Shown here: one piece after another, positions 1 through 11,494 of the stretch | Numbering within the stretch: the first letter of the stretch is position 1 | How the letters are laid out: every line of letters starts with the position of its first letter | Origin: Fulvia fulva | Taxonomy: Eukaryota; Ascomycota; Dothideomycetes; Mycosphaerellales; Mycosphaerellaceae | NCBI RefSeq assembly: GCF_020509005.1 | Contig: NC_063013.1 | Span: 3,658,001 to 3,722,000, forward strand | Direction: 5' to 3' | DNA: 64,000 nucleotides | Position numbers and translations under genes: made by a program | The notes under the pieces: generated by a model | What the model was told of the DNA's origin: nothing | The model's input: the letters and a program-made list of their open reading frames with translations, nothing else | Databases searched by the model: none

Positions 1-92
1 CACCACCAGCCGTTGTGGCATAGCACACTCGCGACTCGAGGACTCTTTCCAAGTGTACACATGACAAGTACCATCTGTACAGTATCCACGTC

Positions 93-938
93 TCACTGCT
101 CCTGGGTATCATCCTCCTCGCTTTTCTTCGCCGCGCCTCCACTGCCTCCAGCACCAGCCTTGATCGGTCTTCCCTGCAACACCAAAGTAGCAAACCCACC
201 AAGCTTGCCCTGCAGCGCCTCCTTCTCTTTCGCTCCATCAACCTTCGCCACCACCCCCTGCACCATTTTCAACACCTCCTCACACTCCTCCTTACTCGCC
301 TTCCTCCCTTGCTTCTTACTAGCCAACACAACTTCGACCCTCCGTCCCTCATCCAAAAATCCCTTGATCTTCCCCAGCCTATGCCCAAGATCATTCTTAT
401 CGATCGCCCAGTTCAACTCCACCGTCTTCATCGCCTCATGACTAGTAATCGCCTGTACCTTCTGCTTCTGCTTCTCCTGCTTCTTCCTTTTCTTCTGGCG
501 GTCGTAGTCTTCCTTTTTCGATACGATCTTACAGACGGGAATGAAATCGTAGTTATCCGGTTCGTCGGGGCTCATTTGAACGAGACGGTGCGTTTTGTCA
601 TCCATGTCGTTCATTATGTCCCATGTCTTGTAGAGTGTGGGCTCCCCTTCGCCTGTTTCTGGGTCGACGCCTTCGAGGCGGCCGGTGGTCTGATCAACGA
701 GGTAGATGTGTCTGTGGGTGATTTCGTTGTTCCATTTGTGGCTGCGTTCTTCTGGGGCGCGGGTTTTGGCGTAGTGAAAGGGAGTTTGGGAGAAAGATCT
801 GGTCTTCGATGGCCATGATTGTGGTTTTGAGAGGATATGAGGTAGGAGGGGTCGTTTCGTTGCTGATGTGTGAACAGCTGGGAGTACAAATGCACGATAT
901 AGGGCTTGAGTAATGCTCGGGCAGCGTTGGCACGACAT
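93..938 (-). CDS. Mitochondrial translation initiation factor IF-3 (AIM23-like)
   Basis: A single-exon gene of 281 aa starting at ATG 938. The first ~60 residues are basic, Ser/Thr-rich and poor in acid, with an FSQTPFHYAKTR stretch that looks like a mitochondrial presequence and cleavage region. The N-terminal IF-3 motif NEITHRHIYLVDQTTG follows at about residues 70-86. A highly charged linker (RQKKRKKQEKQKQK) then leads to the IF-3 C-terminal domain with KTVELNWAIDKNDLGHRLGKIKGFLDEG and a terminal acidic tail. Members of this family bind the mitochondrial small ribosomal subunit and promote initiator selection and subunit dissociation. The upstream region is shared with nothing on the left of the window; the 3' end lies close to the window edge. 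Family assignment rests on the motif order; the fungal homologues diverge strongly from bacterial IF-3. Confidence 0.85.
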   Translation of the reverse strand: MSCQRCPSITQALYRAFVLPAVHTSATKRPLLPHILSKPQSWPSKTRSFSQTPFHYAKTRAPEERSHKWNNEITHRHIYLVDQTTGRLEGVDPETGEGEPTLYKTWDIMNDMDDKTHRLVQMSPDEPDNYDFIPVCKIVSKKEDYDRQKKRKKQEKQKQKVQAITSHEAMKTVELNWAIDKNDLGHRLGKIKGFLDEGRRVEVVLASKKQGRKASKEECEEVLKMVQGVVAKVDGAKEKEALQGKLGGFATLVLQGRPIKAGAGGSGGAAKKSEEDDTQEQ

Positions 939-1434
939 GATAGTGTATTGGAGATGAGAAAGAGTTTCAACCGCGATTTACGGAGGTCGAGCTCCAGAGG
1001 CGGAGCCGTTCCGCTCCTGTGCTCTGGAGTTGGTCTCAATGATATTGCTCCTGCAGTCTGCACAACGCCCTGGCATCGGGTCTCAGCGTGCCATCACGAA
1101 GCACGGTCTGTCACTCCAAGCACGGAACGCTGTCTTGAGCGTTGACCGTGAGCTCGCAACATGATCAAGTTCAGTGTTAAATCTGGCTCCAGAGTGTACT
1201 AGCTAAGTCTGTACATCCATACTGAGAATTGAGCAATGGTCATCTGGACTTCGCCAAGAACATCTGAGGCGTGTGTGATCTGCAACTGTCCTGTATTACT
1301 GTTCTAATGCTTCTGAGAAATGTCAGTCTGTGGGTATCGAAGCGCTTTCCTCCAAACCATGCTTCGCCAAACAACGCCGTGCTGAAACCAGATGCCACAT
1401 TCCATCACCACTTTCGGCTGAACAACCACTGATA
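939..1434. other. Intergenic region between IF-3 and DUF4112 genes
   Basis: About 500 bp that must hold the promoter of the minus-strand IF-3 gene and the 3' end of the DUF4112 gene. I see no convincing coding sequence, repeat or RNA gene. The short ORFs here lack recognisable motifs and lie over or next to the IF-3 start. Confidence 0.5.
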
Positions 1435-2332
1435 CTATCGTCGAACACTGCCGGTCTCCTGTCTCATCTCACCGCGACGAGGCTCAGCCCTGCCTTGATC
1501 ACGGCCACCTGACTTGCTGCTCGAGAGCCATCCTCCGCGAGCAGGGCTATCCTCTGGGACTCTGGCTGGCGCAGGCTCTTGGACACGGTTGCTAGTGGTG
1601 TTATGACCAGCACGCGCGCGGTCCTCGTCATCGGAGTCATCGAATGCTGTTGCCGCTGGAGGATCGTCCTTCATGTAGATGCCGCTCTTGCGGTTCGACC
1701 GTCTCTGCTCCTTGTCCACTCCAATAAAATCGCGCTCATCCCGCTGCAGGCTTTGTGGCTTGTGCTTCTTATCGAGACACTCCTCCAAGAGTCGCAAATT
1801 CTTCGTGTTACACTTGAAAGCCGCATCTGCCAAGTCACCGATGAACGGTACAAGACCAACCAGGAAGTCCACAGCGATGTTGATAAGCATGCGGACTTTG
1901 ATGCCGTTGTCCAATCCTCCTTCAACCTTCATCGCCTTCTTCATGACCAAAAGCGCAAGCGCGACGCCAATGGCATCTCCGGCAGCGGGAATAAGGCCGA
2001 TCACAGCCTCCCAGCCAAAACGAATACCGAACAAGCTGAAGAGGCAGCAGTCGAGGCGGTAGGCTCGTCTACGGACAGCGGCAAGAATCTCGGCATCGTG
2101 TTCTGGTATGTAGGCTGGGATCTGTTTCTTGACCTTCTTGAGCTTTCCTGGTCGCCGTGGGTCCTCGATCATCGCGAAGTATGGGTCCTGTGTATCGTTA
2201 GCGACCTGGTCTTGGGCAGCGAAGTCGACATAATGTACGTACTTGACCACCTTCGACACTCTTGTGCTCATACTGCTTCATGTGCTTCTTGAGCAGCTTG
2301 TTTGCAGCATATTTGCCAACGAGTTGCGCCAT
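1435..2332 (-). CDS. DUF4112 family membrane protein
   Basis: Two exons, complement(1435-2187, 2243-2332), 280 aa. The longest open frame alone starts at 2271, but a better start is ATG 2332: exon 1 encodes MAQLVGKYAANKLLKKHMKQ and ends at a GTACGT donor. The 55-nt intron has a GCTAAC branch site and an ACACAG acceptor, and exon 2 resumes in frame at DPYFAMIEDPRRPGK. The DUF4112 core follows: YIPEHDAEILAAVRRRAYRLD, then hydrophobic, glycine-rich segments FGWEAVIGLIPAAGDAIGVALALL and IAVDFLVGLVPFIGDLADAAF, consistent with two membrane-associated helices. The C-terminal ~110 residues are low-complexity, charged and probably disordered. The biochemical function of the family is unknown to me. 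The promoter region is shared with the divergent PTM1-like gene. Confidence 0.85.
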
Positions 2333-3142
2333 GTTGTGATTAAGGAGTCGATAAGATGTTGATGTTGTTCAGCAGCTAGAACAAGAAGTCGTCGTCGTTG
2401 TATGGTTTGAGGATGTTGTTTGATGAATAGCGGTGACCGGGCGGCCAGCAAACGTATTTATTGCAGAGTTGCTGCAGTGAAGAATGCCGACAATAGCAAT
2501 TCTGGATCGATTGGTATGTAGCTTGCAGATGCTGAAACGCGGTTTCGCTGTTGACGCTGAGCGCCTAACACTGGCAAAGGGCGGCTGCTCCAAACAAGGA
2601 CAAGTGGTCGTCTGGATTAGAGACGGCAGGTGCGAGCAGTGGTCGATAACTTATATTGCGTGCAACGACAACGATGCGTGATCAGACGAGCGACCGTCTT
2701 GTCTCCAAGCTTCTTGTCGACGCAGCGAATTGACTTGCGACAGATCATGCAGATCAGCATCATCGTGTGGCTGAGTGTTGCAATTTCGAGGAGGAAGCGC
2801 CACAGTTCTTGCTGGAGATGGCCAGAACGTTTCGTGTCAGGGTGTCAGCTCTCTCGATCATGTGCTTTCGCGCTCAGTAGCCTGCACATTCGCGGATCGT
2901 GTGCTGATCGCCGATGTTGTAAAGATGAACTATCGATTGTGAATCCTTGAACACGGATTGTGTATGCCCGGGAAAGCAGTCGGCATCCTCGGAAGTGCCT
3001 CTTCCAACTGCTGGTCCTCCCTGCCGCGCAAGCTGACCTAACACCACTCGGCGCATCTGGGCATTGTTGTCCACATTGACACCTACGACAACCTTTCCCG
3101 GAAACAGTCCAGCATATTGATAAGAGCAAGGACACGTACATG
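2333..3142. other. Divergent promoter region, DUF4112 / PTM1-like
   Basis: 810 bp between two divergently oriented gene starts (2332 minus and 3143 plus). It must contain both 5' UTRs and promoters. No ORF in it carries a recognisable motif. I found no clear TATA box or other defined site. Confidence 0.5.
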
Positions 3143-4937
3143 ATGAAGGGGTGGGTGAGAGTGGCAGTCCTGCTGCTATGGCAGCTGCTAGGCGCTCAGG
3201 CTGCCGAGATGCAGATCGTAGGTTGTGCGAGGGGCCATGCGGTAGACACATGCTGAGATGCGCGACAGGACCAGAAAGACGCGAACCGACAAGTATGCTC
3301 CGGCATGTACTCGAAGAAGTCTTGGGGAGGCGAGGTCGATCCGTTCATCCTCGTCAAGTTCGTGAAGCCGGACAATATACCCGAAGGCCAGGACCCAATT
3401 GTCAGCTTGGTTGTATTTGAGTGGCAGGACAGACCTTTGATCGGCAGAATTGATGCCAATGATCCGCAGCAAGAGGTAAGATCAGTGGAAAGTCAGACGT
3501 TGGCATAAGTGCTGACTTTCAGCAGCAACTGTACCTCTGCGATGAAGCCGCGAAGGCGGAAGGACTTTGCGGCGACGACGATCTTGGAGGTTTCATCCTT
3601 GCCAAGAACGCTACCCAATCATCAAAATCCCTCATACGCTCCGAGGCCATTCATCTCAAGGATCCAGGCGCCGTCAACTACGCTGTCAAGAGGACTGGTT
3701 ACTACTGTGTCAGCACAGCTGCATACAGCGTGGAATCATACGTTGGTGTTGTGGAGTTCAGGAATGCTTTCGGCGAGCTCCCAGCAGCACAGATTGCTAA
3801 GCTGCCGTTCTATGCGGCTGTCACAATCGTCTACGCCTTCATGGCCATGGGTTGGGGAGTGCTGTACTGGATGCATCGATCCGACATTCTTGCTGTGCAG
3901 AACTACATCACCGCCATCTTGGTGTTCCTGGTCATTGAGATGTTCATGACATGGCTCTTCTACGACTTCCAGAACCGACACGGCCTCAATGCAGGAGCCA
4001 AAGCGCTTTTGGTTGTGACCTCCGTTTTGAGTGCTGCGAGGAACAGCTTTTCATTCTTCCTGCTGCTTATTGTTTGCATGGGATATGGTGTCGTGAAGCA
4101 CACTCTTGGCAAGACGATGTGGTATGTGCGAGCCCTGGCCATCACGCACTTCGTCTTTGGCGTCATTTATGCCATTGCATCGCTTTCAGTCACACCAGAA
4201 AATGCTGGACCTCTGGTACTGCTGGTGGTTCTGCCACTGGCTGGCACTCTGACAGCCTTCTACATCTGGACACTTAACAGCCTGAACTACACAATGAAGG
4301 ACCTCACCGAGCGGAAGCAAACGATCAAGGCCGGCATGTACCGCAAGCTATGGTGGTGCATCTTGACCAGTATCATCGTCATCTTCATCTTCTTCTTTGT
4401 CAACAGCTGGACGTTCGCAGGGCAGAGCGCAACCGACTTTGTGCCAAATCACTGGCAATCCAGGTGGTTTATCCTTGATGGGTGGCTCAACCTAGTCGCC
4501 TTTTTCGATGTGGCCTTTGTTGCCTACGTGTGGCGGCCAACAGCGAACAACAGAAGGTTCGCAATGTCTGACGAGGTACGAGGGACCACTTCCGGCTGCA
4601 TAAAATACATGCTGACATCACGCTATAGATCGCGCAAGACGACGACGGCTTTGAGATTGCATCGATCAGGGACTCGATGGACATTGATGATGACCTCGAA
4701 CTTGGTGGGCCTGGCGAATCGAAGCCTCCTCCGTATGATGCACCGAGAGCAACATCATCTGCTAACAGAGATGCATCGCCTCTGCCGGCACCCATACCGA
4801 CAAAGCCCGCGCCTCTGCCGCGCGAATCATTAGATGGTGAGACGATCTTCGCTGTGGGCGATGAGGACAAGTTCTCAGACGACGAAGACGATGATGATGT
4901 TGGTGAAGGGAAGCGATTGACTGGAAAGTCTAGTTAA
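3143..4937 (+). CDS. PTM1/GOST-type lung seven-transmembrane receptor family protein
   Basis: Four exons, join(3143-3217, 3269-3475, 3523-4575, 4629-4937), 547 aa. Exon 1 encodes a signal peptide (MKGWVRVAVLLLWQLLGAQA). The introns (51, 47 and 53 nt) all have GT...AG ends, the second and third with TGCTGAC branch sites. Exons 2-3 give a lumenal domain with VCSGMYSKKSWGG, DPFILVKF and VSLVVFEWQD, Cys-containing motifs typical of Ptm1-like proteins. From about residue 220 there are seven hydrophobic segments including YITAILVFLVIEMFMTWLFY, FSFFLLLIVCMGYGVVK and LVLLVVLPLAGTLTAFYIW. The tail begins MSDEIAQDDDGFEI and is acidic (SDDEDDDD). Yeast Ptm1 and relatives (GPR107/108, GOST proteins) lie in the Golgi/endosome system; the exact role is unsettled. 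The frame across all four exons is continuous, so the model is well supported. Confidence 0.9.
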
Positions 4938-5246
4938 CTTACTTCCGAGTGCCTCATGCAAGCTCTCACATTGTAAGCACATTGAGCGTTGAACAGTATC
5001 TGTAGCGAAACTAAGTGATTGCAGTCCTGGTGATTGCTAGAGCATACCGGGTTCATGGGCAAAGTCATATGGCTGCCTTGCACTGAGGTTTAGTCGTGCT
5101 TCACATGCCATTCACTAGTAACGGCGGATCCCTCACCTCACTTCGCGTTCACACGCCACACTTACAAAAGCCCATACGCGCAACTTCAGACCATTGCAAC
5201 TTCCAGCTCAAACAACAAAACACAACACACGAATCCCCTTGTGATC
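4938..5246. other. Intergenic region, PTM1-like to unknown gene
   Basis: 309 bp between two plus-strand genes. The last ~90 bp before ATG 5247 is rich in C and A (for example AACAACAAAACACAACACAC), as is common in fungal 5' leaders. Nothing else is recognised. Confidence 0.5.
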
Positions 5247-6278
5247 ATGGCAACGCCAGAACACCCCTTGGACCACTACACCGACATCACTACTTCCGCC
5301 GACGATCTGATCTCACAAGGATGGCACGAATTGCAAGGCGCCACCCTCGTGCAGGTCAGCGGCACCTACACAGCAGATGAGATTGTCGAGGGGATCAATG
5401 CGCTAGGTGGGATGATAGTCGACAAGAAGAAAGTGCACTCGAGAATGAACCGCGCCTTGAACATCGTGTCGGGGGACAACGAGGTATCGCGCGCTGAGGT
5501 GCAAGCGGCGCTCGACAGGATGAGGATCGAGACTGGATGTCAGGAGAGGATGAACGGAATCAAGGGAACCTCGAAGAAGAAGCCAATCACTAGGGAGAGA
5601 AGCGTGGGCAGTGCGGCGGCATCGGAGGCTGGTCTATCATCAACAGTCAATGAGGCAGACAGCAACGGGACGAGTGCTGTGCGCGACACCGCGACTCGGA
5701 AAGCCACTGCAAAGGCGCGAGTTGATACTCCAATGTTGGGCATATCAGGTGGAAAGAGCAAGCGCCGGGAGTCGTCTGATACCGCAACTCCAAGATCGAC
5801 CACAACGAAGGCGAGGCGCGGTAGCCAGGGCGAGCGAGTTGCGGGCGCATCGAAGGACACGGCAAAGACTCGGGTCGACACAGCACTGCAGGATCCGACA
5901 GCCATCAACGAGAATTGGCAGAAGACGACCGACACTACCTCTCGAAGATCATTCCCGATCGGGGCGCTACTATACAACATGGGCCAAGGTATGGCGGCGA
6001 TGTCGAACGATGGTGCGAAGGCTTTCTCTGATTCACCGATGCTGGACCAGACTGTGCCACGCCCCAGGGCACGAGACGCAGTCTATGCAGTTTCCTTCCG
6101 CTCAACTGCACTTAGTCAGACCGAAGCTGCGGCAGATGATGCAGCTCTACGGCGGCGCGTTGGCGAGGGCTTGGGTCGTGAGCCGGAGAGCATCGAGTTG
6201 GAGGTGGGCTTGAGTGTTGAGGATGCGGCGAAACTTCTGATACGTCTGTATCGCGACGATAGCATCCTGAGACGGTAG
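5247..6278 (+). CDS. Hypothetical protein, basic and largely disordered
   Basis: A single-exon gene of 343 aa. The open frame extends two codons upstream to a GTG at 5241, but the first ATG is 5247 (MATPEHPLDHYTD). I do not recognise the family. Residues ~1-105 look folded: a helical region with LISQGWHELQGATLVQVSG, then EIVEGINALGGMIVDKKK and VSRAEVQAALDRMRIETG. Residues ~110-230 are Ser/Thr/Lys/Arg-rich with repeated TxKARVDT-like phrases (TAKARVDTPM, TAKTRVDTAL) and are probably disordered. The C-terminal ~60 residues again look helical (EVGLSVEDAAKLLIRLYRDD). No signal peptide or membrane segment is visible. The flanking leader and the uninterrupted frame support a real gene; a nuclear role is possible from the basic composition but is only a guess. 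Confidence 0.7.
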   Translation: MATPEHPLDHYTDITTSADDLISQGWHELQGATLVQVSGTYTADEIVEGINALGGMIVDKKKVHSRMNRALNIVSGDNEVSRAEVQAALDRMRIETGCQERMNGIKGTSKKKPITRERSVGSAAASEAGLSSTVNEADSNGTSAVRDTATRKATAKARVDTPMLGISGGKSKRRESSDTATPRSTTTKARRGSQGERVAGASKDTAKTRVDTALQDPTAINENWQKTTDTTSRRSFPIGALLYNMGQGMAAMSNDGAKAFSDSPMLDQTVPRPRARDAVYAVSFRSTALSQTEAAADDAALRRRVGEGLGREPESIELEVGLSVEDAAKLLIRLYRDDSILRR

Positions 6279-6691
6279 CAGCCTCATGACATCGACGGTC
6301 GGCATTCACTATGACATTTATGTATTCTACATGTACTGAGCGGTTTGAGGGACTCGTCACGTGCATCAGCTGTCTCCGCACTTCCGCCTTGTAAAATTCT
6401 TCCTCCATCACTTCCCTCCCTCACTATCACCTCGCGCTCGTCGCAACACCGCTGCCAAACACACTGATAGCGCTCGGTGGCAAGTGAATTGACGTCTACG
6501 CAGCATCGCAAGTGAACAGATTTCGACCTTACTTCTCCCGTTCAGGTGTTTCTGCCGGCAAAACTCACACGATCACAGCCTCCTGCAGCTGGCCCTTCCG
6601 CCTGCATATTTCGACCAGCAGCGCGTTCCGGCGACACCATTTCACCAGAAACAACATCAACTGAATTAGCAAACACCGACGAATTGTCAAG
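6279..6691. other. Intergenic region and leader of the RBM39-like gene
   Basis: 413 bp. The second half is rich in C and CT runs (6400-6480 and 6560-6690), consistent with a fungal promoter and 5' UTR for the gene starting at 6692. It contains one TCACGTGC site at about 6357. No coding sequence is supported. Confidence 0.5.
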
Positions 6692-8620
6692 ATGGCCGCA
6701 CCACTAGACATCGCCGACCTTCTCGAGCGCGAGGAAAAGAAGGCAAAAGACAGGCTCAGACAGGCACAACTCGGCACAGATGGCGGCGGCGATCAGGTCA
6801 TGGCCGAGACAACACCAGAGCCTGAGCTCAAATCAAGCCGCGATCCGCGTCGACTGGACCGCCCTGCCGACCTCGACTCACCACGCACAAGCAAGCCCGA
6901 CGACGAAACCCGGCGTGATTGGTCCTCGAAAGACAGGTATACGAACGAGCGGGAAGAGAACGACGAGCGCCGCGCCCGGCGATCCCGCGAGGATGAAGCG
7001 AACGGCGGCAGTGACAAGGAAAGTGCTAATGGAAGTGTGCGCAGCAAGCGTAGAAGTCGCTCACCAAGGCCAGATAGCCGTCGTGGACACCGGGACCGCC
7101 GAGATGACTACTACCGTCCTGGAGCGAGATCCTCAGTCGATCGCGATGATGACTTTCATTACCGCCCCAAAGGAGATCGTCGTCGTGACGACCGACCACG
7201 TAGCAGAGACCGCGGCTCTGGTCGGGATCGTGGTGGACGCGATGACCGTGATCGTCGTGGTGGTGGTGGACGTGGTGAGCGTGGTGATCGCGATTCCCGT
7301 CGTTCTCCACAAGGCGGCAAACCAACTGAGCCAACTGATGATGAGCGCGACAGGCGTACCGTTTTTGTGCAGCAACTTGCTGCTCGTCTCCGATCTCGTG
7401 AGCTTAAGGACTTCTTTGAGCAGGCTGGATCCGTGGTGGATGCACAAATCGTGAAAGATCGTGTCAGTGGACGCTCTAAAGGGTAAGCCTCAAAATCAGC
7501 TTCGTGTTGTTTTGCATGCGCTAATCCTCCCACAGTGTAGGATACGTTGAGTTCAAAGAAGAGGAGTCTGTACAAAAGGCTATTGCACTTACCGGGCAGA
7601 AGCTACTGGGCATTCCTATCATTGCACAGCTCACCGAAGCAGAAAAGAACCGCCAAGCGCGCACCACCGAGGGTACCGCTACCCAGTCGAACGGCATTCC
7701 CTTCCACCGCCTTTATGTTGGCAATATCCACTTCTCCATCACCGAGGACGACCTGAAGAACGTCTTTGAGCCATTTGGCGAACTCGAGTTCGTACAACTG
7801 CAAAAGGAAGAGGCTGGACGCTCGAAAGGATATGGCTTCGTTCAGTTCATCGACCCAACTCAGGCCAAGGAGGCTCTCGAGAAGATGAATGGCTTCGAGC
7901 TCGCTGGTCGTCCAATTCGTGTTGGGCTCGGTAACGATAAGTTCACCCCAGAGTCCACGCAGTCTCTCCTGCAGCGATTTGGAGGCGGGCAAGCCAACAC
8001 TCAGGGGTCATCCTTCTCCGGGATGGGTGGCCGCGGTGCTCACGCTGGTGGTACAGGCAACTTCGACCGAACGACGGCTCGTGACGTCGACAAGACTGGC
8101 GGTGCTAGTGCACTCGACGATACTGACGTCGGTGGTGTCAACTTCAGCAACTACAGTCGTGATGCGCTCATGCGTAAGCTGGCGCGTACTGACGAACCAG
8201 AGCAGAAAATGGCTCCAAAGACTCAACAGGTTAAGAAGGCTGTTGTCGAACAGCCCACTGCTACCCGCTGTGTGCTCTTGAAGAACATGTACGACCAGAA
8301 CACGTGAGTACCGCCTCGAACTTGCTGATATCGACGTCACTTACTAATCAATTTACAGAGAGACTGACCCGAACTGGCAAGACGAGCTCAAGGAAGACGT
8401 CAAGGGCGAATGTGACGAGAAGTATGGCAAGGTCGTTCACATCGGCCTTGCACTCGACAACAACGATGGCGAAATCTACATCAAATTTGACCGTGTCCAG
8501 GGCGGCGAGAACGCTATTCGAGGTCTCAACGGCCGGTGGTTCGGCGGACGCATGATCACCGCTCAGTACGTGGTCGATGCAGTCTACCACATGAACTTCC
8601 CAAAGGCCGCGCAGGTGTAG
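6692..8620 (+). CDS. RBM39/CC1-like splicing factor with SR region and three RRMs
   Basis: Three exons, join(6692-7482, 7536-8303, 8359-8620), 606 aa. The N-terminal ~215 residues begin [20 protein letters not shown] and run into an Arg/Asp/Ser-rich RS/RD/RGG region. RRM1 begins near residue 222 ([21 protein letters not shown]) and is interrupted by intron 1 after GRSKG. RRM2 begins near 322 with RNP2 LYVGNI and RNP1 KGYGFVQF. The C-terminal domain has the R-x-F hallmark of a U2AF-homology motif (NGRWFGG), which in RBM39, U2AF65 and PUF60 binds Trp-containing ligand peptides instead of RNA. Both introns (53 and 55 nt) have GTAAGC/GTGAGT donors and CTAAT branch sites, and both keep frame. The protein most likely acts in nuclear pre-mRNA splicing at 3' splice-site recognition. 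Length and domain order match the CC1-like family. Confidence 0.92.
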
Positions 8621-9924
8621 AAGGTAAGCACTGCCGGGCCACGACATAGTCATACATACGGACAGCGCGGCGGCAGCCAGGCTTGGAGAGGACGTGCGAG
8701 CAGCAGAGCATCGGACAGAGCGAGTACTTGGTCTTGAATGCAGAGCGGGCGATTGGGCGGATGGGGCGGAGCAGAGCACATGTATGGGGCAGTGTGCATT
8801 GCTTCTCAACAAAAGCGAGTGGTTCCTGCTCGGGGGCTTCACGCTCATCTCTTGGATGCGGGGCGAGAAGAGAGACGAGCAAGGTGAAAAGTATCGCATT
8901 GGTGGCACGGGACGAGCTCCTACAAAATCATTTGGAGCATACTGACTTGGATGCAGGGCTCCAATGCCTACACATCACACATCGCATGCATTGGGACTGG
9001 CAGCCAGTCTCGTACATTCTGTACATGGATTCATGGTGGTAAATGTCCTCTTACGTGAAGGTGTTGAATGCTCATATACATTAGTGTCTCCTCGTGCAAT
9101 GCGACGCCTCTGCAACAGCTTCTTCGATCAGAAGCGCAGCGGGACGCGTCTGCTTGGTCCATGCTATGAATGGCTTACGCTCAGCCAAGTGGCGCTTGCC
9201 GGGGCTTGTAGAAGTTGAGGTTCCTTGCCCATCAAGGACCTTGACGTGAACAAGGTGACAGCAACGAGAAGCGAGAGCATGGCGGTATTCAGTGTGCCAT
9301 GGATGCGATGCGTACATAGATATCATCTAGTGGATCCACCCGTTCATTGTTCACGGGCGACATTTCTTTCAGCCACGAAAGCACGCGAGGCCGACCCCTG
9401 CCAATGGGCAAGGATCGACGCTCCACAGCCACCTTCACACTATTTACTGCAGTACTGCATTGCTATTCTTAATTTCTTGCGAGGTGCAGCCTCGAGCCTT
9501 GTATAATATCATCGCAAACGCATTTGTTGCCTTGTCCAACACAATCTCTGTGCCTCGACTCTCCACCCTGCGCCGTGCCGCACTTCTCTCAGACACACCC
9601 ACCTTCGCTTCGATTCCTGTAGTAGCACCGTCTGAGTGAGCGTGAGCGTGTGCCGACGTCACACTCGTTTCCGGGTCCATCTTTCTTGCCTGACGACCGG
9701 GGGGTACACGCAAGCAAACACACGAGGCTACCCACTACTTGCATGAGGTACAGCCACGACGATACAGCAAACCTCTTGTATACAGAACATCCGTCTACCC
9801 TGAACATACACTTTAGCCACGAATCCTCGAGTCCTCTGCGCACAGCGACAGCACGATACCAGCTCTGTGGCAATCGGAAAGCCTACCAGACAGCTTGACG
9901 CATAACACACCATCCTCTCGCAGC
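8621..9924. other. Intergenic region, splicing factor to rhomboid
   Basis: 1.3 kb between two plus-strand genes. It holds the 3' UTR of the splicing factor and the promoter and leader of the rhomboid gene. Short open frames on both strands overlap one another and lack motifs, so I call none. The stop of the splicing factor is followed within 3 nt by AGGTAAGC, which could be a 3' UTR donor or chance. Confidence 0.45.
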
Positions 9925-11494
9925 ATGGCTGCCAACGACTACTACAACACCAACGCAAACTCATATCCGCATGCCAACCCCTACCACGACACTCCACTAC
10001 CACCCTTGCCGCCGCAATCACCCTTCGACGACCGAGCATCACGACCTTCCTACCACCAGGCGCCGGCGCAGTCATATTCAGGCGCGAGTGGGCGCATACA
10101 CGATGACGCGGATCCATTTGATGACGGTCATGCCATTCCCCTAAATGGCAGAAAGCCCAAGCACGACTCGACACACACCGTCTCTCCCATACTGCCTCAC
10201 GAGCAAGACGATCCTTTTGTGAGAGATGCGGATCCGCGTAAGCAGAGGCGCAGACAAGACCCTGTCAAGCAGGGCTGCTTCAAGGGCAAGATCACATGGG
10301 TGTGCTTTGTCTTGACGTTTGTACAGCTGGTGGTCTTCGTCGCGGAGATCATCAGGAATGGTAAGAGCATATCATACAAGTAAGAAGTCGTTCAGGCTAA
10401 ACATAGATGCAGGAGTGTTGACAGGATCCCCAATCGAGATCAAGCCATCGTTCAATCCTATGATTGGACCTTCGCCGTATGTGCTGATCAACATGGGAGC
10501 GAGGTACCAGCCTTGCATGCACAACATGGCCAACGTACAGAACAGCAGCCTAGCCATCTCGTGGCCGTGCCCCAATGCGACTGCGACGACCGGGGATAGT
10601 GTCTCCTGTCAGCTCTCTGATCTTTGCGGCTTTAGCGCAGATCGGAATCCCGTCGTCAATGGCAGTCTCGACCAGAAGCCCGAGCCTGACCAATGGTGGC
10701 GCTTCATTGTGCCCATCTTCTTGCACGCGGGGATCATCCACATTGGTTTCAACCTGCTACTACAGATGACACTGGGTCGCGATGTGGAGCTACAAATCGG
10801 CAGCATACGATTTGCCGTTCTCTACTTTGCATCGGGCATATTCGGATTTGTCCTGGGAGGTAACTTTGCAGCCACTGGAATCGCTTCGACTGGGTGTTCT
10901 GGCAGTTTGTTCGGCATACTGGCCCTCACTCTTCTGGATCTACTATACCACTGGCGAGAACGGAAGAGTCCAATCAAAGATCTCATGTTCATCCTTGTGG
11001 ATGTCATCATCGCATTCGTGCTTGGCTTGCTTCCTGGACTGGACAACTTCTCCCATATCGGTGGGTTCTTGATGGGACTGGTGCTTGGCATTTGTCTCCT
11101 GCGATCACCACACGCGGTGGCACGGCGAACTTCGCACGTCCCGCCTGACTACACTTACATCCCTCGAAACGAAGAGACGCGAAGTGAAGGCGTACGAAGC
11201 TTCATCGAGAATCCGCTCGGCTTCTTCAAGGACCGCCGCGGTGTATGGTGGGCGTGGTGGCTTGTGAGGGCTGCTGCGCTGATTGCAGTTCTCATCGCGT
11301 TCATCCTCTTGCTGAAGAACTTTTACGTTTGGAAGAATGGTTGCTCCTGGTGCAAGTACTTGTCGTGCCTGCCGATTAAGGTCAGCGGTACGGATTGGTG
11401 TAACGTTGGTAATCTCAATTTCACGCCAACCGGTAACAATGGCACCACGAAACGAAGTCTGATGGATGTTTTTGAGCGGGCACGCTTGATATAA
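9925..11494 (+). CDS. Rhomboid-family intramembrane serine protease
   Basis: Two exons, join(9925-10360, 10413-11494), 505 aa; the 52-nt intron splits the Gly codon in RNGVLTG. The start ATG 9925 gives MAANDYYNTNANSYPH. The first ~125 residues are a Pro/Tyr/Asp-rich cytosolic tail. A first TM helix follows (ITWVCFVLTFVQLVVFVAEII), then a lumenal loop with several Cys. The rhomboid core carries HAGIIHIGFNL near residue 253 (His and Asn of the conserved HxxxxHxxxN), the nucleophile motif GCSGSLFG with Ser near 307, and the catalytic His in FSHIGGFLMG near 360. All catalytic positions are present, so it is predicted active. A further TM (AALIAVLIAFILLLKNFYVW) and a Cys-rich tail (WKNGCSWCKYLSCLP) follow the core. 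The fungal substrate is unknown; location is probably the secretory pathway. Confidence 0.9.

Noticed and set aside
6780..7454. 224-codon frame over the RS region of the splicing factor, with opposite-strand frames
   Set aside because: Shadow of the Arg/Asp/Gly codon repeats in the real RRM gene, which has continuous spliced frames and clear domains.
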